Assembly: GCA_014607495.2 (NCBI GenBank)
Contig: CP053163.1
Span: 3,080,716 to 3,144,715, forward strand
Source of the DNA: Carposina sasakii
Lineage: Eukaryota; Arthropoda; Insecta; Lepidoptera; Carposinidae
DNA: 64,000 bases
Reading direction: 5' to 3'
This document shows, in pieces, positions 1 through 10,968 of the stretch. Position 1 is the stretch's first letter. Each line of letters starts with the position of its first letter. Below the pieces are notes generated by a model. That model worked only from the letters and a program-made list of their open reading frames with translations, did no database searches and was not told the DNA's origin. Made by a program: the position numbers and the translations under genes.

Positions 1-1
1 A

Positions 2-1282
2 AACAGTACTTCTCTAGCTACTGCTATTGATATAAATGCATCACAAGCTAGTGATATGATGATAATCCCAGAAAATTATCCATTAAATGTTTCTGAAGCA
101 GTAACTGGAGATAACTCTAATATAGTGGTTATGTATAGCCATGCAATAAATAACGAAAACAAACAATATCAAATTATCACTTCACAAGACATTGGTACAC
201 AGTTGATTCCATCATCAGCTGTTATTACACAAAATTATGAGACAATAACAACCACTACTCCTGTTAATATTGGACAAACAATGAACACACCAGGAGAAAT
301 CTGGCAAAATAATACAGATGAATGCTTGGTGGCCCAAGAAGTTCAGCTAAGTACTGGACAGTTGCAAACTATTGCAGTCACTGAAGAACATGAAGATATA
401 TCAGCTGACACATTAGGAAACCTCCCTGAAGTTGAATTGATAAGTAATGTGCCACCAGGTATGCCTGTTGAAGAGCAATCAAAGGATTTGTATACTTCTG
501 ATGCTAGTAATGCTACTCCAGTTATTGTAGAACACACACAAATTATTCCTAATGTCCCAACAGGTATTGGATCTTGTGATGGAATTGTTGAACAGGAGGT
601 TATAATGAAACCTGATGCAGAAAGTGAAACAAGCCAAGATTCAGTAAATAACCATGTAATTGAAAAAGAAGGAAATATGGAAACAATTGAGGAACAGCCC
701 AGTGAAAATGAAGGTAATCTTATTGAACAAGTAGAAGAAAATATGGAAATAGACTCTGCTCAACTAAATCTTCCACCCACTGAGGAAATAGTTACTCAAG
801 AAAATGTACCACAAGTTCAAGCTTTGACATCTGAATGGTCTGAAGATGAATACGATATTGGTGGACAAGAGGCAGTAAAAACTCATGAATCTGGGGTTGA
901 CGAAACTGAGGTGCCAATGCAAATGGACACACCCACAGTTTTGGAAGAATCAATTGAAAATATTCAGCAAGAAATAGAAAATCAAGTTATTGAAACTGGT
1001 GTGATACAGGAAAATAGAACAAATGAAGAATTAAGTGACAATGTTTCACCAAAAGAAATAGATCTGAAGGAATATACAAACAATGAATCTATTGGTAATA
1101 ATGTTGTAGCTTCAGAAAAGATTTCTTCTCTGCTAAATGACTGGGAAGACAACGATTCTCAGGAAGAAGACAGTACTGTAAATGAAAATGGAGAAGAGAA
1201 TGTTAAGGAAAAGATTGCAGAACCTATAAAAGATGACAAAATCAAGACATTGGTCAGTGATTGGGATGAAGAAGATGAATAA
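2..1282 (+). CDS. 3' part of an unidentified acidic protein (5' end outside window)
   Basis: The frame is open from base 2 and ends at TAA 1280-1282. The first in-frame ATG is at 56, but coding continues upstream of it, so this is probably the last coding exon of a longer gene. The visible roughly 425 residues are low in complexity: rich in Glu, Asp, Asn, Thr, Ile and Val, with no membrane segment, zinc finger or other fold I can recognise. Three short Trp-acid motifs recur: SEWSEDE (about 829-849), NDWEDND (about 1135-1155) and, at the extreme C terminus, SDWDEEDE (about 1256-1279). Such a tail is typical of an intrinsically disordered region of a nuclear protein, but that is inference. A GTAAGT lies just after the stop, so a 3' UTR intron is possible. 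An AATAAA is at 2139-2144. Confidence 0.7.
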   Translation, partial: NSTSLATAIDINASQASDMMIIPENYPLNVSEAVTGDNSNIVVMYSHAINNENKQYQIITSQDIGTQLIPSSAVITQNYETITTTTPVNIGQTMNTPGEIWQNNTDECLVAQEVQLSTGQLQTIAVTEEHEDISADTLGNLPEVELISNVPPGMPVEEQSKDLYTSDASNATPVIVEHTQIIPNVPTGIGSCDGIVEQEVIMKPDAESETSQDSVNNHVIEKEGNMETIEEQPSENEGNLIEQVEENMEIDSAQLNLPPTEEIVTQENVPQVQALTSEWSEDEYDIGGQEAVKTHESGVDETEVPMQMDTPTVLEESIENIQQEIENQVIETGVIQENRTNEELSDNVSPKEIDLKEYTNNESIGNNVVASEKISSLLNDWEDNDSQEEDSTVNENGEENVKEKIAEPIKDDKIKTLVSDWDEEDE

Positions 1283-1301
1283 AGATTTATCAAAGTAAGT
1301 A

Positions 1302-1443
1302 TGGTTGATTTCGGCAGTCACACTTAAACCTAAACTTAGTCCTATCCGTCCTTTTCTCTCTCAGCCATTTATGTTAAGAGTGGAGAGAGATAGACATGAC
1401 TAAGATAAGGATTAGGTTTAAGTGTGACTGCCGCAATTAACCC
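1302..1443. mobile_element. Palindromic MITE, family M1, copy 1
   Basis: This is a 142-bp foldback whose ends read inward as GGCAGTCACACTTAAACC on both strands. It is flanked by TA (1300-1301 and 1444-1445), as expected for a Tc1/mariner-type duplication. Related copies lie at 25574-25721 and 26536-26683. It sits 20 bp after the stop codon of the upstream gene, in its presumed 3' UTR. Confidence 0.8.
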
Positions 1444-2860
1444 TATTATTTACCTAATCATCTTTTTTTAATATAGTTGAGACAGCTGATTTAGTCTGTA
1501 TCTCTTTTAATAATCAGATTTTAGTTATAAGCATTTTCATTTTTTATCAGCCTGATTACACAGTTAGATTTTGGTTAGTGCAGATAGTATAATATGTAGT
1601 ATGTACCTACTTGTGCTATATAGAACTAATATATTTTCAGTTTATGGAACAAACATGGAAATGAGATCTTTTAAACAACTTGTGACACACCAAAGGACTT
1701 AGAATATGAATGGTAAGTGTGAAGTGAAAGAACAGCAAGATTGTGAAGTGGTTGGATTAAGAAATAAGACATGAACACTATATGTCTACGGAGGTACATA
1801 CCTACAATAGTTACAGTGGATTTTTGCAGTTGCAATATATAGTTGCAATGCATATTCTGATGCAAGTAGGTGAAAAAGGCAGGCGGCATGACACAGCGGA
1901 CCTTTCAGTCATAAAGATCCTGCGGCGGCGGCTGGCTATATGTGTCCTTCCAAAATTATACTTGTAGTATACTACCCAATAGAAAATAACAATTAAGTAT
2001 AGTTTTAATACCTATGCACGTCATGTCTGTAATTGCAGTTATAATGTGAGCCTATGTAAGGTTTAAGTGTTATAGTTCTCTTGTGGGCATTGAAATTGGC
2101 ATTTGTTTTAAAAAAGTGTGCTGGTTTGTTTGAATAAGAATAAATAACTATTACTTATAAATAATATGGATTTAAAATTTTGACATATTATTTATTATAC
2201 ACCTGTAATGTAGCAATGTATAATAATTCTACATGTCCTTGAGTGTAGAAAATCTATTGTATGAATAGAACATTAGTTTAAGTATTTGGAGATATCAACA
2301 TTTTGCTTTTAATAGTAATATGCCACTATGTGGCAGAAGAATAAAATATGTTGTAAAAAAGTAATTTTCTGTATCAGTCAATAGATGGCAAGGTCCAAAT
2401 AGTTTAATGTAACTTATATTTTAAGTATTCTTATTGTATATTAAGGTTTATAAAGATTAAGACTAAATATAAATTAGTAAAATATGTCTTGAAAAGGTTA
2501 CAATAATTTTGATATAGTTTGATGTCATTAATAAAATAATCGAATGAACAGAGTAGATATTTACTTACAATTATTTAGAGTAATTGATCTCAAATGTATT
2601 AATATGAGTATGCTCACAGCATGCTTTTATTAAGATTTTCAATTCATATTTTTAAAAGGGCATTTCCATATTAAGATAACATACAAGTACCTACATGAAA
2701 TTAATCCACCTACTTTTATCACTGTTCATAATAAATAATAAACTAGAGTCAATCAAAATTATGAACTTAATAATAAAGGGAATTATATAAAGCTATGTGT
2801 GCTGCATACACACATAAGACTTTTAGTTCATAGGTTGCTTTGCAGCAAGTAAAAAAACAC
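1444..2860. other. 3' UTR and intergenic DNA
   Basis: AT-rich sequence without a convincing reading frame. A polyadenylation signal AATAAA at 2139-2144 could serve the gene ending at 1282. The small ORFs here have no coding character. I see nothing else. Confidence 0.5.
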
Positions 2861-2971
2861 TCAGTATGTGTGCAACATGCTGAGTTTTTGCTGCTCCATA
2901 CATTTGATTTCTGTGAAGAAATCTGTGCGGCCTAAGTTTGCTTTCTCAAAGTCTTCCAGTTCTTCAAGTTC

Positions 2972-3163
2972 TTCAAGAAACATTAAAATACTATTGAATT
3001 ATTATAAACAGGTATGTTTCCAACTTTTTGTGGTTATTGATTTAATAAGAAAACTTTACAGATACACATAAATCTGTAAAGTTTTCTTATTAAATCAATA
3101 ACCACAAAAAGTTGGAAACATACCTGTTTATAATAATTCAATAGTATTTTAATGTTTCTTGAA
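2972..3163. repeat. Perfect inverted repeat, 92-bp arms with an 8-nt loop
   Basis: The left arm 2972-3063 and right arm 3072-3163 are exact reverse complements over all 92 positions by my base-by-base comparison. The loop is 3064-3071. There are no transposon-like ends and no target duplication. The left arm begins inside a TTC/AAG-rich stretch (about 2950-2980), so the right arm looks like a back-copy of pre-existing sequence. A very recent template switch or a sequencing or assembly fold-back artefact would both give this. Confidence 0.9.
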
Positions 3164-3326
3164 ATTATAGTCACTAGATTAGACATTCAGTGACTAGAAT
3201 TTCAATTGGTATTTTGTTGGTAAATGAAGACACTCCATGAAAAGCAATGATAATATCTTAGATTAATGATTGGTCTTCGCTCCTCTCTGAGTGGAGTGAA
3301 TCATTATTCTAAGGATAATATGTATA

Positions 3327-3705
3327 CAGGATGTTTTTTTGTGGCCACCTTTAACGAAGGGTGCGTACTCTATACATAAAATAAAGTAAGTTTATGCCAA
3401 AAAAAAATGCTGGGAATTTTTTTTTTTTTTTTTAAATTTTTAATTACTTGATCTGGCGAAATTTATAGTGTCTAGTGTTTATGCTAGTTTATTTATAGAC
3501 AGATATTAATTATTTCTCGTGAAAAAATCTTGCTACGTGCGTCTATGTGCATTTATGCAGAAAAACGCAGTCTATTTACTCAACTTTGGACCTTAATATT
3601 TTGGAAACCACACACTTCCCAGGTATGCTTCCATGGAGAAAAATTATCGTGATGATGAGGAGATTCCGTAGTTTTCGGGAACGTTGACGACCAAAAATCA
3701 TCCTG
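3327..3705 (+). mobile_element. Non-autonomous DNA transposon, family M2, copy A
   Basis: This 379-bp element has ends CAGGATG...CATCCTG and TA flanks at 3325-3326 and 3706-3707. It has no coding capacity. Related copies lie at 25186-25543 (opposite strand), 27137-27489, 34806-35163 (5'-truncated, interrupted) and 58615-58992. Shared internal landmarks are AACGAAGGGT near one end and CATTTATGCAGAAAAA in the middle. Confidence 0.8.
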
Positions 3706-3707
3706 TA

Positions 3708-4988
3708 TTATGCGTTGCTCTTTAACGTCTTTGTGGAATACCTTTGTAAGTACATGTATGCAGCATTGCATAATTTTACTAATGTACCTTTGTACTTGAT
3801 ATTGAATCTACCTAATGTAGAATAATATTTATTGGGAGAATATAAATATTGCAGGGTGTTGAGTGGATGTAAATTTATGTATTTCTACATATGAACATTT
3901 TATATTACATTTGCTTTTATTAAATGAAAATAACATGATACTCAAGCTTTTTATTATAACAATTTTATCCTTGTTAGTGTAAATTTGTCTTTACTGTGAG
4001 TAAGGTATAATGTAAGGTTTTCATAAAATCTTATTAAGGATCACACACACATTAAACATAAGTAAATAAAACAAATAATTCATAGAAAAATACTAATTTA
4101 CTGTTTCAAAACAAAATGTTAAATAAATAACATCATGAAACAAATTACATAAGTAATGTATAACATAACAGAATCACAGCTATTAAATAATTCTAATTAA
4201 TACATACTTTTATATATGGATTCATATGTACACTGTAATTCTTTTTATAGGTAGGTACTCAGTTTTTGCTTGGGAATAACATATCAGAAAAGATACTTAT
4301 AAGGTTATATTGAAGTATTATCTGTACCCTATATGAATCTGGGTTTTTATTAGTTATGAATTACTGGCATCTCATAAAATCAATTTAAAACATTCACATT
4401 TTTACACTAGAAGAAAATAGGAATATAAATAAATGCAGTATAAATGAATAACAGTTTATGTAAGTACATACTGAAATAGCATAGATTATTAAAACAAAAT
4501 GAGAACATTGATGATGAAATTGAATTTTTGATGGCTTCCAAAACTTTCTGCTTCCGACCGGTCAGAGGGAAAGGTTGTTGGGGAAGGCCTATGTCCAACA
4601 GTGGACTTCTCAGGGCTGTAAATGATGATGATGAAATTCTGAGGGCCAGTATTAGGTGATAATGATGATTCTTATAAGAAAAGTGACTGAAAGCATTATT
4701 TGCTATTAGATGCATAAAAAAATTATATGTGATAACATACTTGAGTGACTTAGCTTTTGAATTGCATACAATGCTGTCCAAATGATGCACCAGAAGCAAT
4801 GTATCTAATATAATATTTGGGAAGTATGAAAAGGAATGTCGAGGCAAGGAAACCTATGTTCCAACAGCAAAGATCAATATTTATGTCAATAACATCCCAA
4901 AAATTATATTAGCCTGCATAAACTGTTACATAGTTATGTATTTACAAATTAAATTACATATTTACATTTCTTACTGTAGTAACTTTGT
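3708..4988. other. Intergenic DNA downstream of the E2 gene
   Basis: AT-rich. About 4545-4635 is a LINE/SINE 3' tail of the RTE-like type (TTCCGACCGGTC, then GGCCTATGTCCAACAGTGG and a short ATG repeat). The rest may include the 3' UTR of the minus-strand E2 gene. No clear polyadenylation signal was found close to its stop, and no other gene is visible. Confidence 0.5.
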
Positions 4989-5669
4989 CTAATCATTAGA
5001 TATAGACATTAAAACATATTTTACCATGTAGGCAAGAAACACAAAACCCACAAGCACAAATAAGTTTGTCATAACATAATACATGTTGGATTGCTGTTCT
5101 GTAACCATTTCACTTTCACTATCCATGTTGCCATTAGCTGAGTTTAACATAGCCTCGTGACGCTCCTGCAACAGCTTCTCTATTTCGTCTACATACTCAG
5201 GAAACAGTTCACAGAACGTTTTGTTTTTGATGTTAATCTCAAGTGATTCTATAGCCATACATCTTTTCTGATAATCAGATGTCTCCACAGAACCTAAAGT
5301 GGGAGTTTTCTCTAACATGAAACTAAGCAGACCTGTTAATATTGTTGATATTGACCATGCAGGATTCCATGTGTCAGGGTGAAAGTCAGTAATGCTAAGG
5401 CACAATCTTGTGTTGGTTCTAAATCTACCATTAGGTGTAATCATGTAGATCGAAGGTGGTTTAAAGGGAAATTCCCTGGGAAATATTATTTTACCGTGGT
5501 AGTAGCCACCTTCGTAGGGACTTTTCTCTGGGCCTTTTACCACGTAATGCCATTCTAGGATATTGGATGGCACTGGTTCCGCTGTTACATACGGCACTGG
5601 ATCGTTTTTGAGTCGAAGATAATCCTGCTTCAGTCTGCTAGTAGCTCCCGTCACTTTAGTCTTCGCCAT
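4989..5669 (-). CDS. UBE2J2: Tail-anchored ubiquitin-conjugating enzyme E2 (UBE2J2/Ubc6 class)
   Basis: Single-exon gene for 226 residues with an ATG start at 5669. The UBC fold spans about residues 10-165. The active-site Cys is Cys90 in TRLCLSITDFHPDTWNPAWS. The usual HPN motif is replaced by TPN (residues 78-80), as is normal for Ubc6-type enzymes. A single hydrophobic segment at about 199-221 followed by a short tail gives the C-terminal anchor typical of ER-membrane E2s. Members of this family transfer ubiquitin in ER-associated degradation. The length is close to the family norm of about 250. All hallmark residues are present and nothing looks broken. The J2 rather than J1 assignment rests on short length and N-terminal similarity from memory. 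Confidence 0.93.
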   Translation of the reverse strand: MAKTKVTGATSRLKQDYLRLKNDPVPYVTAEPVPSNILEWHYVVKGPEKSPYEGGYYHGKIIFPREFPFKPPSIYMITPNGRFRTNTRLCLSITDFHPDTWNPAWSISTILTGLLSFMLEKTPTLGSVETSDYQKRCMAIESLEINIKNKTFCELFPEYVDEIEKLLQERHEAMLNSANGNMDSESEMVTEQQSNMYYVMTNLFVLVGFVFLAYMVKYVLMSISND

Positions 5670-6406
5670 GATTTACTGCCCTCGAAAAACATCAAATACT
5701 GCCATTAAATTATACGCAATGAATGCACAATGAAATAATAGGACGCAGGAAGCAAAATAGTCAATACAAACTACAAAAATTGATGATGACTGTTCTCCTG
5801 TCCAGCTGTCAAAATTTCTATTTAGAGTTGCCAGATTACATAAAACTACTCTACCCGAAAAAAAAATCAAAATATACTTCCTACCTACATAAAAAAATTG
5901 AAAACTTTCTGATAGGTTACATAGAATTTTTTTTAAAAGGTTATCTTGTAAAGAAGTTGAACATGTAAAAATGTCGCTATTGCGCTCGTGTCTAAGGAAG
6001 ATAATCTTTTCAGATAACTAAAATCATTATAGATATTTACAATTACATATTATACAGACACCTGCGCCTATTGAATACTTCAAGTTTATTATCATCATAT
6101 TTCAGGTGAAATTCTAGAGCTGGCATCATTTTGAATCTGAATTTTTTAATGCATGTTAGTGAATAGGGAAGGGAACTATGTCCATACAGCCGCAGTATTC
6201 GATTCTCGATTCTCAATGTTTTTATCTCGTTTATCTCAACTGTTCAAAACCATACACCCATACACATATAATAAAAATAATGTTTATCAGCTATTAATCA
6301 AAATTATACTTTGCTTTTCCCACTGATTACTCGCAGCTATATCACAGCACACTGCTTGCCTTACTTATGCAAGCAAACTATTTAAAAAAACTATAGGATT
6401 ACATAT
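5670..6406. other. Intergenic DNA upstream of the E2 gene
   Basis: This should contain the promoter of the minus-strand E2 gene immediately next to 5669. No promoter motif can be named with confidence. The ORFs are short and not coding-like. I see no repeat with clear ends before the inverted-repeat element that begins at 6407. Confidence 0.4.
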
Positions 6407-6621
6407 CGCACCTTTAAAGACAAACCGTTACTAAACGAAATTTTTCCAAAATTGAGTTATCAATGCCATCTATCTTAAAATTCCGTAAGATGACATTAAC
6501 ATTTTTTTGAAGTTTCACTTAAATGAGCTAGATGGCGTATTTTTTTTCCGTTACCAATCAAAATTTGGTTGACTTATGTACTAAATACAATATTGTATCT
6601 ACCTATATACCTCGTTAGAGA

Positions 6622-6676
6622 GTAGTATATTCTTTGGTCTATACCAAAGAATAGTCTATACCAAAGAATATACTAC
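6622..6676. repeat. Compound palindrome around TATTCTTTGG
   Basis: The motif CCAAAGAATA and its complement occur three times in 55 bp: GTAGTATATTCTTTGG at 6622-6637, an inverted copy, then the inverted copy again ending CTAC at 6676. The outer arms pair over 16 bp. Probably a small local inverted duplication. Confidence 0.6.
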
Positions 6677-6929
6677 AATTGGAACGTGTTTGTCGAAGAG
6701 AGATGATGAAATTTTAAAAGAAAAATGTGATTATTTGGATAAATCGGCTTCACGTCAGGAAAAAAGGTGATTGTTTATAATTAAAGGTGATTATATTTTG
6801 ATTGGTAAAATGTCATTTTTTGTATACTTAGTCAGTTTTCTGTTTATCAAAATTATGCAATTCGTTATACTATATAATTAGTAAATTGTTACTTGTAGTA
6901 TAAGTATAACCCCCATTTACTTCTATGCT

Positions 6930-7327
6930 TAGGTCATAATTTCAGCCCTGGAAGTCCACTGCAGGACATAGACCTCCCCCAACAACCTCCACACCTCGCG
7001 GTCGAGAGCAGGCTGCATCCGACCGACGATCTTGGCCAGGTTATCCGTCCATCTCGCGGGTGGCCTACCCACGCTGTGTTTGCCGATACGTGGAATCTAG
7101 TCTAGAATTTTCCGGCTCCATCGGCCATCAGTTCTTTGAGCTATATGCCCTGCCTGCCCATTGCCACTTTAGCTTGCTGGACCGTTGAGCTATGTCGGTG
7201 ATCTTTGTACGCCTACGGATCTCCTCATTTCTGATTCGATCACGCAGAGAGATCCCGAGCATAGCTGGCTGTCTCCATTACTCGTTGTGCGATCCTGAGC
7301 TCTTTAATGAGGCACACAGTAAGAGAC
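6930..7327 (-). mobile_element. RTE-like LINE fragment (3' end)
   Basis: Read on the minus strand, the sequence encodes the tail of an RTE-type reverse transcriptase, with recognisable blocks such as LKWQWAGHIAQRTDGRW, HSVGRPPARWTDNL and YVLQWTS. The typical 3' end (GGTCTATGTCCTGCAGTGGA) follows. An in-frame stop interrupts it and the 5' part is missing, so it is a dead, truncated copy inside the outer element at 6407-10968. Confidence 0.8.
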
Positions 7328-7613
7328 CACGAGACATAAGTACCTACAATTATCGATTTGAAAAGTACAAACTAACTACTAGAAAATCCGACAAATAATT
7401 CTGACAAATAAATGTATGGAAGTCACTCTTTGATTTTAACCCTATACTTGACAATGTGCATCTACGTACACACATTTTTTTTAAAATTCTGCAGTCTTAA
7501 CTACGCGTGTTGTTTACCAGTTTTGCCCAAGTTCCAAGAATACATATCCTTATTTTGCATACAAAAATATTAATGACAACTGGCAACACTCAAGACAGTC
7601 AGTAGATTGCAAG

Positions 7614-9935
7614 ATGGCGGAGCGTGCGCGTGCGTCTACCACATACAAGGTAAAAATCTATTGAAATCGTATAATTTACTTACAGAAATAATATAAAAAT
7701 GAATAAAATAAGTACATAAAGAGTTATTCTTGTAAATAAATAAAATATTTCATCAATTTGAATGAGATTACTAGGCAATTTTGTTTCTTCAACTTTCATG
7801 TATCTTTAAATGCACATTGCCAGTTGTTCAACATACTTACTGGTACTAAGCTGTGTGCATTTGTAGACACATTGCCAGGTTAGATAGAATATTATTTTTA
7901 AAATACTATTATGAATTTCAATGTTTGTTTCCTTGTTTAATTTGATTTTTTTTTATTGTTCTAGCCTTCAACAAGATCTTTAAAAATTTTGGCGTTGGTA
8001 CCTAAGTCTGGTGCCGGTTCCGACATAGAGAAAAGTGATGATTCGGAAGATGAACTTCACCATGCACGCCAAATTGTCAAAAACAGGATCATTGAAAATT
8101 CTGACATATCTTCAGACCCTCCATCACTACCATCTTCATTAGAGAATCTTAATTTACTATCAGATAGTGAAGAAGAAACTACGTGTCTAACAACTGTAAG
8201 TTCTTCAGTGAACGAGATGATACATAATCAAAGCCCAAATTCACCATCAATATTAGCTTCTGTTCCAATTCCATGTGCGTCAAACTTAACCGAAACACTT
8301 GCCACATCACAATTTTCACCGTCAGCTGGTCCAAGTAATATTGCATCTCCCTCTAGTGTTACACGATCGAAGAAAAAATCTACAACTGTTATTGTAAAAA
8401 AGAAAATGGTGCGACTGAAGCGAATAGACACAAAATGGGTTTGCAAAAAAACATTTATGGGTAAAGCAGAAATTGAAGATAAAACTTTCATACAATCAGC
8501 ATCGCAGCCAATTAAGTCTCCTTTAGAATACTTTCTAATGTTCTTTGATAACGATCTCATAGAATTAATGCTTCATCAAACTAACTTGTATTATATGCAA
8601 ATGAAAGGTGCACCATTGAATGTCACAAAAGACGAAATTAAAGATTTTATTGCTATCCAATTATTAATGGGCATAGTGAAACTACCAGCTTATACAGACT
8701 ATTGGGCTAAAAAGTTGCGTTACAATAAAATAGCTGATATAATGCCCTTGAAACGATTTCAACAAATACGAAGGTATTTACACTTTGCAGATAATTTACA
8801 TGATGACGGCGACAGATATTTCAAAGTAAGGCAACTTTTGAATAGTGTACGCCGTAATTGCCTAAAAATTGAAGAGGAAAATCGTTTTAGCATAGACGAA
8901 ATGATGGTGCCTTATAAAGGTACACGAGCTGGTAGTCGTAAGCAATATATCCAGAACAAGCCACGTAAATGGGGCTTCAAAATTTTTGTTCGTGCTGGAG
9001 TCTCTGGTATTGTGTATGACTTTTTAGTTTACGGCGGTGAAGATACGTTTCGTAATCATGTATTTACTGATGAAGAAAATGCCATGGGTTTAGCAGCAAA
9101 AGTGGTATTAGCTTTATCTCAATCAATTCAACAAAAACCTTGTTCGGTGCTCTATTTCGATAATTTTTTTACGTCTCTGGAATTGTTGCAACATTTGAGA
9201 AAAGAATATGGCATATTTGCTTTAGGGACTATCAGACAAAATAGACTTCGTGGAGCTGCAGCTAAACTACCGACTGATAAAAATTTGAAGAAACGAGGTC
9301 GTGGATCTTTCGCCCAGGTTGTCTCGAATGAATCTAAAATTGCGATAGTGAAGTGGTTTGATAACAAATGTGTTACTACAGCCAGCACTTACACTGACTC
9401 ATACCCGGTACAACAGATATTGCGATACTGTAAAAGCACAAAGACTAGACAATATGTAACGTGTCCCAACATCGTAAAGGAATATAACACTAGCATGGGA
9501 GGAGTAGATTTAGCGGACATGCTCGTAGCATTGTACCGGACAGAAATGAGAGCACATCGTTGGTATATACCTTTGTTCTCACAGGTTCTTGATATATGCG
9601 TCAATAATGCATGGCTCATCTATCGTCGCGAAAATAAAGATACGAAACGATTGAAACTCAAGCATTTTCGAGTTGACGTCAGTAATGAACTCCTCACCTT
9701 TGAAAGAACGAAGCAAAAGCCAAATTCTTCTAGGGGTTCCTATTTTGTTTCTCCTCAAACATCTGATTGTGGTAGATTTGATCAAATTGGGCACATGCCA
9801 TCTTTTACAAGTAAAGGTAGATGCAAGAATTGCATAAAATGCCAAACGAAATTCACTTGTGTGAAGTGCAATGTGCGGCTTTGTTTAGTCGAAGGTCGTA
9901 ACTGTTTCTATGATTATCACACAAAGTCCAGCTAA
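7614..9935 (+). CDS. piggyBac-like transposase, two exons
   Basis: Exon 1 is 7614-7649 (MAERARASTTYK, then the donor GTAAAA). Exon 2 is 7965-9935 after the acceptor TTGTTCTAG. The join is in frame and gives 668 residues. The long ORF alone has no ATG near its start (its first reported residue is a TTG at 7989), so the upstream exon supplies the start codon. In long-ORF numbering (first codon 7989), the catalytic Asp residues are D303 (SIDEMMVPYKG), D391 (LYFDNFF) and D507/D510 (GGVDLADM). A Cys-rich C-terminal domain (about 594-644, CxxC pairs) should bind the element ends. The N-terminal 130 residues are acidic and Ser-rich, as usual. No stop or frameshift is present. Confidence 0.9.
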
Positions 9936-9988
9936 TTGATGTGACACCAATTTTATTTTTATTATAATTTTTAGCATCACCATGTTCT

Positions 9989-10038
9989 ATTACTATTTGA
10001 TGTCTGAGATCAACGGATTTCAGACGTCAAATAGTAAT
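9989..10038. repeat. Hairpin in the piggyBac 3' UTR
   Basis: The arms at 9989-10007 (ATTACTATTTGATGTCTGA) and 10020-10038 pair except at one position, with a 12-nt loop. It lies 54 bp after the transposase stop codon, so it is part of the transposon. Confidence 0.7.
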
Positions 10039-10968
10039 TATGGTAGATTTGACTGATATATTGATCTCTTATTATTGCATTTATAATATTTACAGAAATT
10101 TTGTAACTGTTTACGTTGAATTTAACTCGTACTTAGTTTATAAGCAATAAATTCTTAAAGGTGGACTTGGCCTATAAAGGCAAAGCTGAGTCAGTTGTTG
10201 ATGACTTGATTTTTGGTCTCTATTTAATAACTGTGATTGTTGATACTAAAGAAATTTAATAGTTTTGAGTTACATTTTGCATAAATAAAAAAAATTGTCT
10301 GAAAAAAAAATCTGTTTTATTGTTCTCCTGCACATGACAATGTATATTTCAATGCACACCCTTTTTCGACAGTGATAACTCAGCTAGCTGGCAATGTGCA
10401 TTTTAAGGCACATGCTATATTTTCAAAAATATACATGCAATTATTTTTTTTATATTTTTTATATATTGTCTGTATTCAAAAGACCCAATAAATATAAAAA
10501 TATCCACAAATTTTTATAAAAAAAATCTTTGTCAAGTATAGGGTTAAATAATTACCATTAATTTGGGTGTTTTTTTTATCTCACCTAATTTATTCCTCTA
10601 TGACCTAAGTAAGTATCCTTAGAAGAAACGTATATAAACTTTTTAAAATACTTATATGACGATAAGAGTAAAGTTTATGAATAGATTTCTTATTAACTAA
10701 TTTTTCGGATAAATACATTTTTTACACATTAATTTTATAGAAATTAACTTATATTGAAAAAAAAAAATGTTACTATAAAAATCATAAAAAAATGTTTTTA
10801 TTGATAAATCATGATTTTGTATATTGTGTGCCATAATAATAGCCCTCAAAGATGTCTTAAAACATCATACACAGGGATTTATTACAAAGATATAATTTTT
10901 TACCATATATTTGCTCTCCTGTAAAATTTGATATTTTTGTATAGAAACGGTTTGTCTTTAAAGGTGCG

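Larger units (their letters stand above)
7440..10543 (+). mobile_element. Apparently intact piggyBac-like transposon
   Basis: The 3104-bp element is bounded by TTAA on both sides (7436-7439 and 10544-10547), the piggyBac target duplication. The terminal inverted repeats match over 15 bp: CCCTATACTTGACAA at the left and its complement at the right. Subterminal repeats of the type CAATGTGCA occur at both ends (for example near 7453, 7810 and 10398). One complete transposase gene fills the middle. Clean termini, a perfect target duplication and an unbroken gene suggest recent, possibly still possible, mobility. Confidence 0.92.
6407..10968. mobile_element. Outer inverted-repeat DNA element hosting piggyBac and an RTE fragment
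   Basis: A 22-bp sequence beginning CGCACCTTTAAAGACAAACC at 6407-6428 occurs as its exact reverse complement at 10947-10968. Weaker matching continues inward for about 15 more bases. Once the piggyBac insertion (7440-10543) is removed, about 1.46 kb of non-coding element remains, including an RTE LINE fragment. No unambiguous target duplication can be read at the ends, so the superfamily is not assigned. Confidence 0.6.

Noticed and set aside
2861..2983. Small minus-strand ORF of 40 codons (MFLEELEELEDFEKANL...)
   Set aside because: It has codon-like character and ends in TGA, but there is no clear acceptor, no other exon in the window and no recognised family. It overlaps the palindrome. 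It could be a terminal exon; evidence is too weak to annotate.
4407..4847. 146-codon minus-strand ORF
   Set aside because: It crosses an RTE-type repeat tail and AT-rich DNA and shows no coding features.
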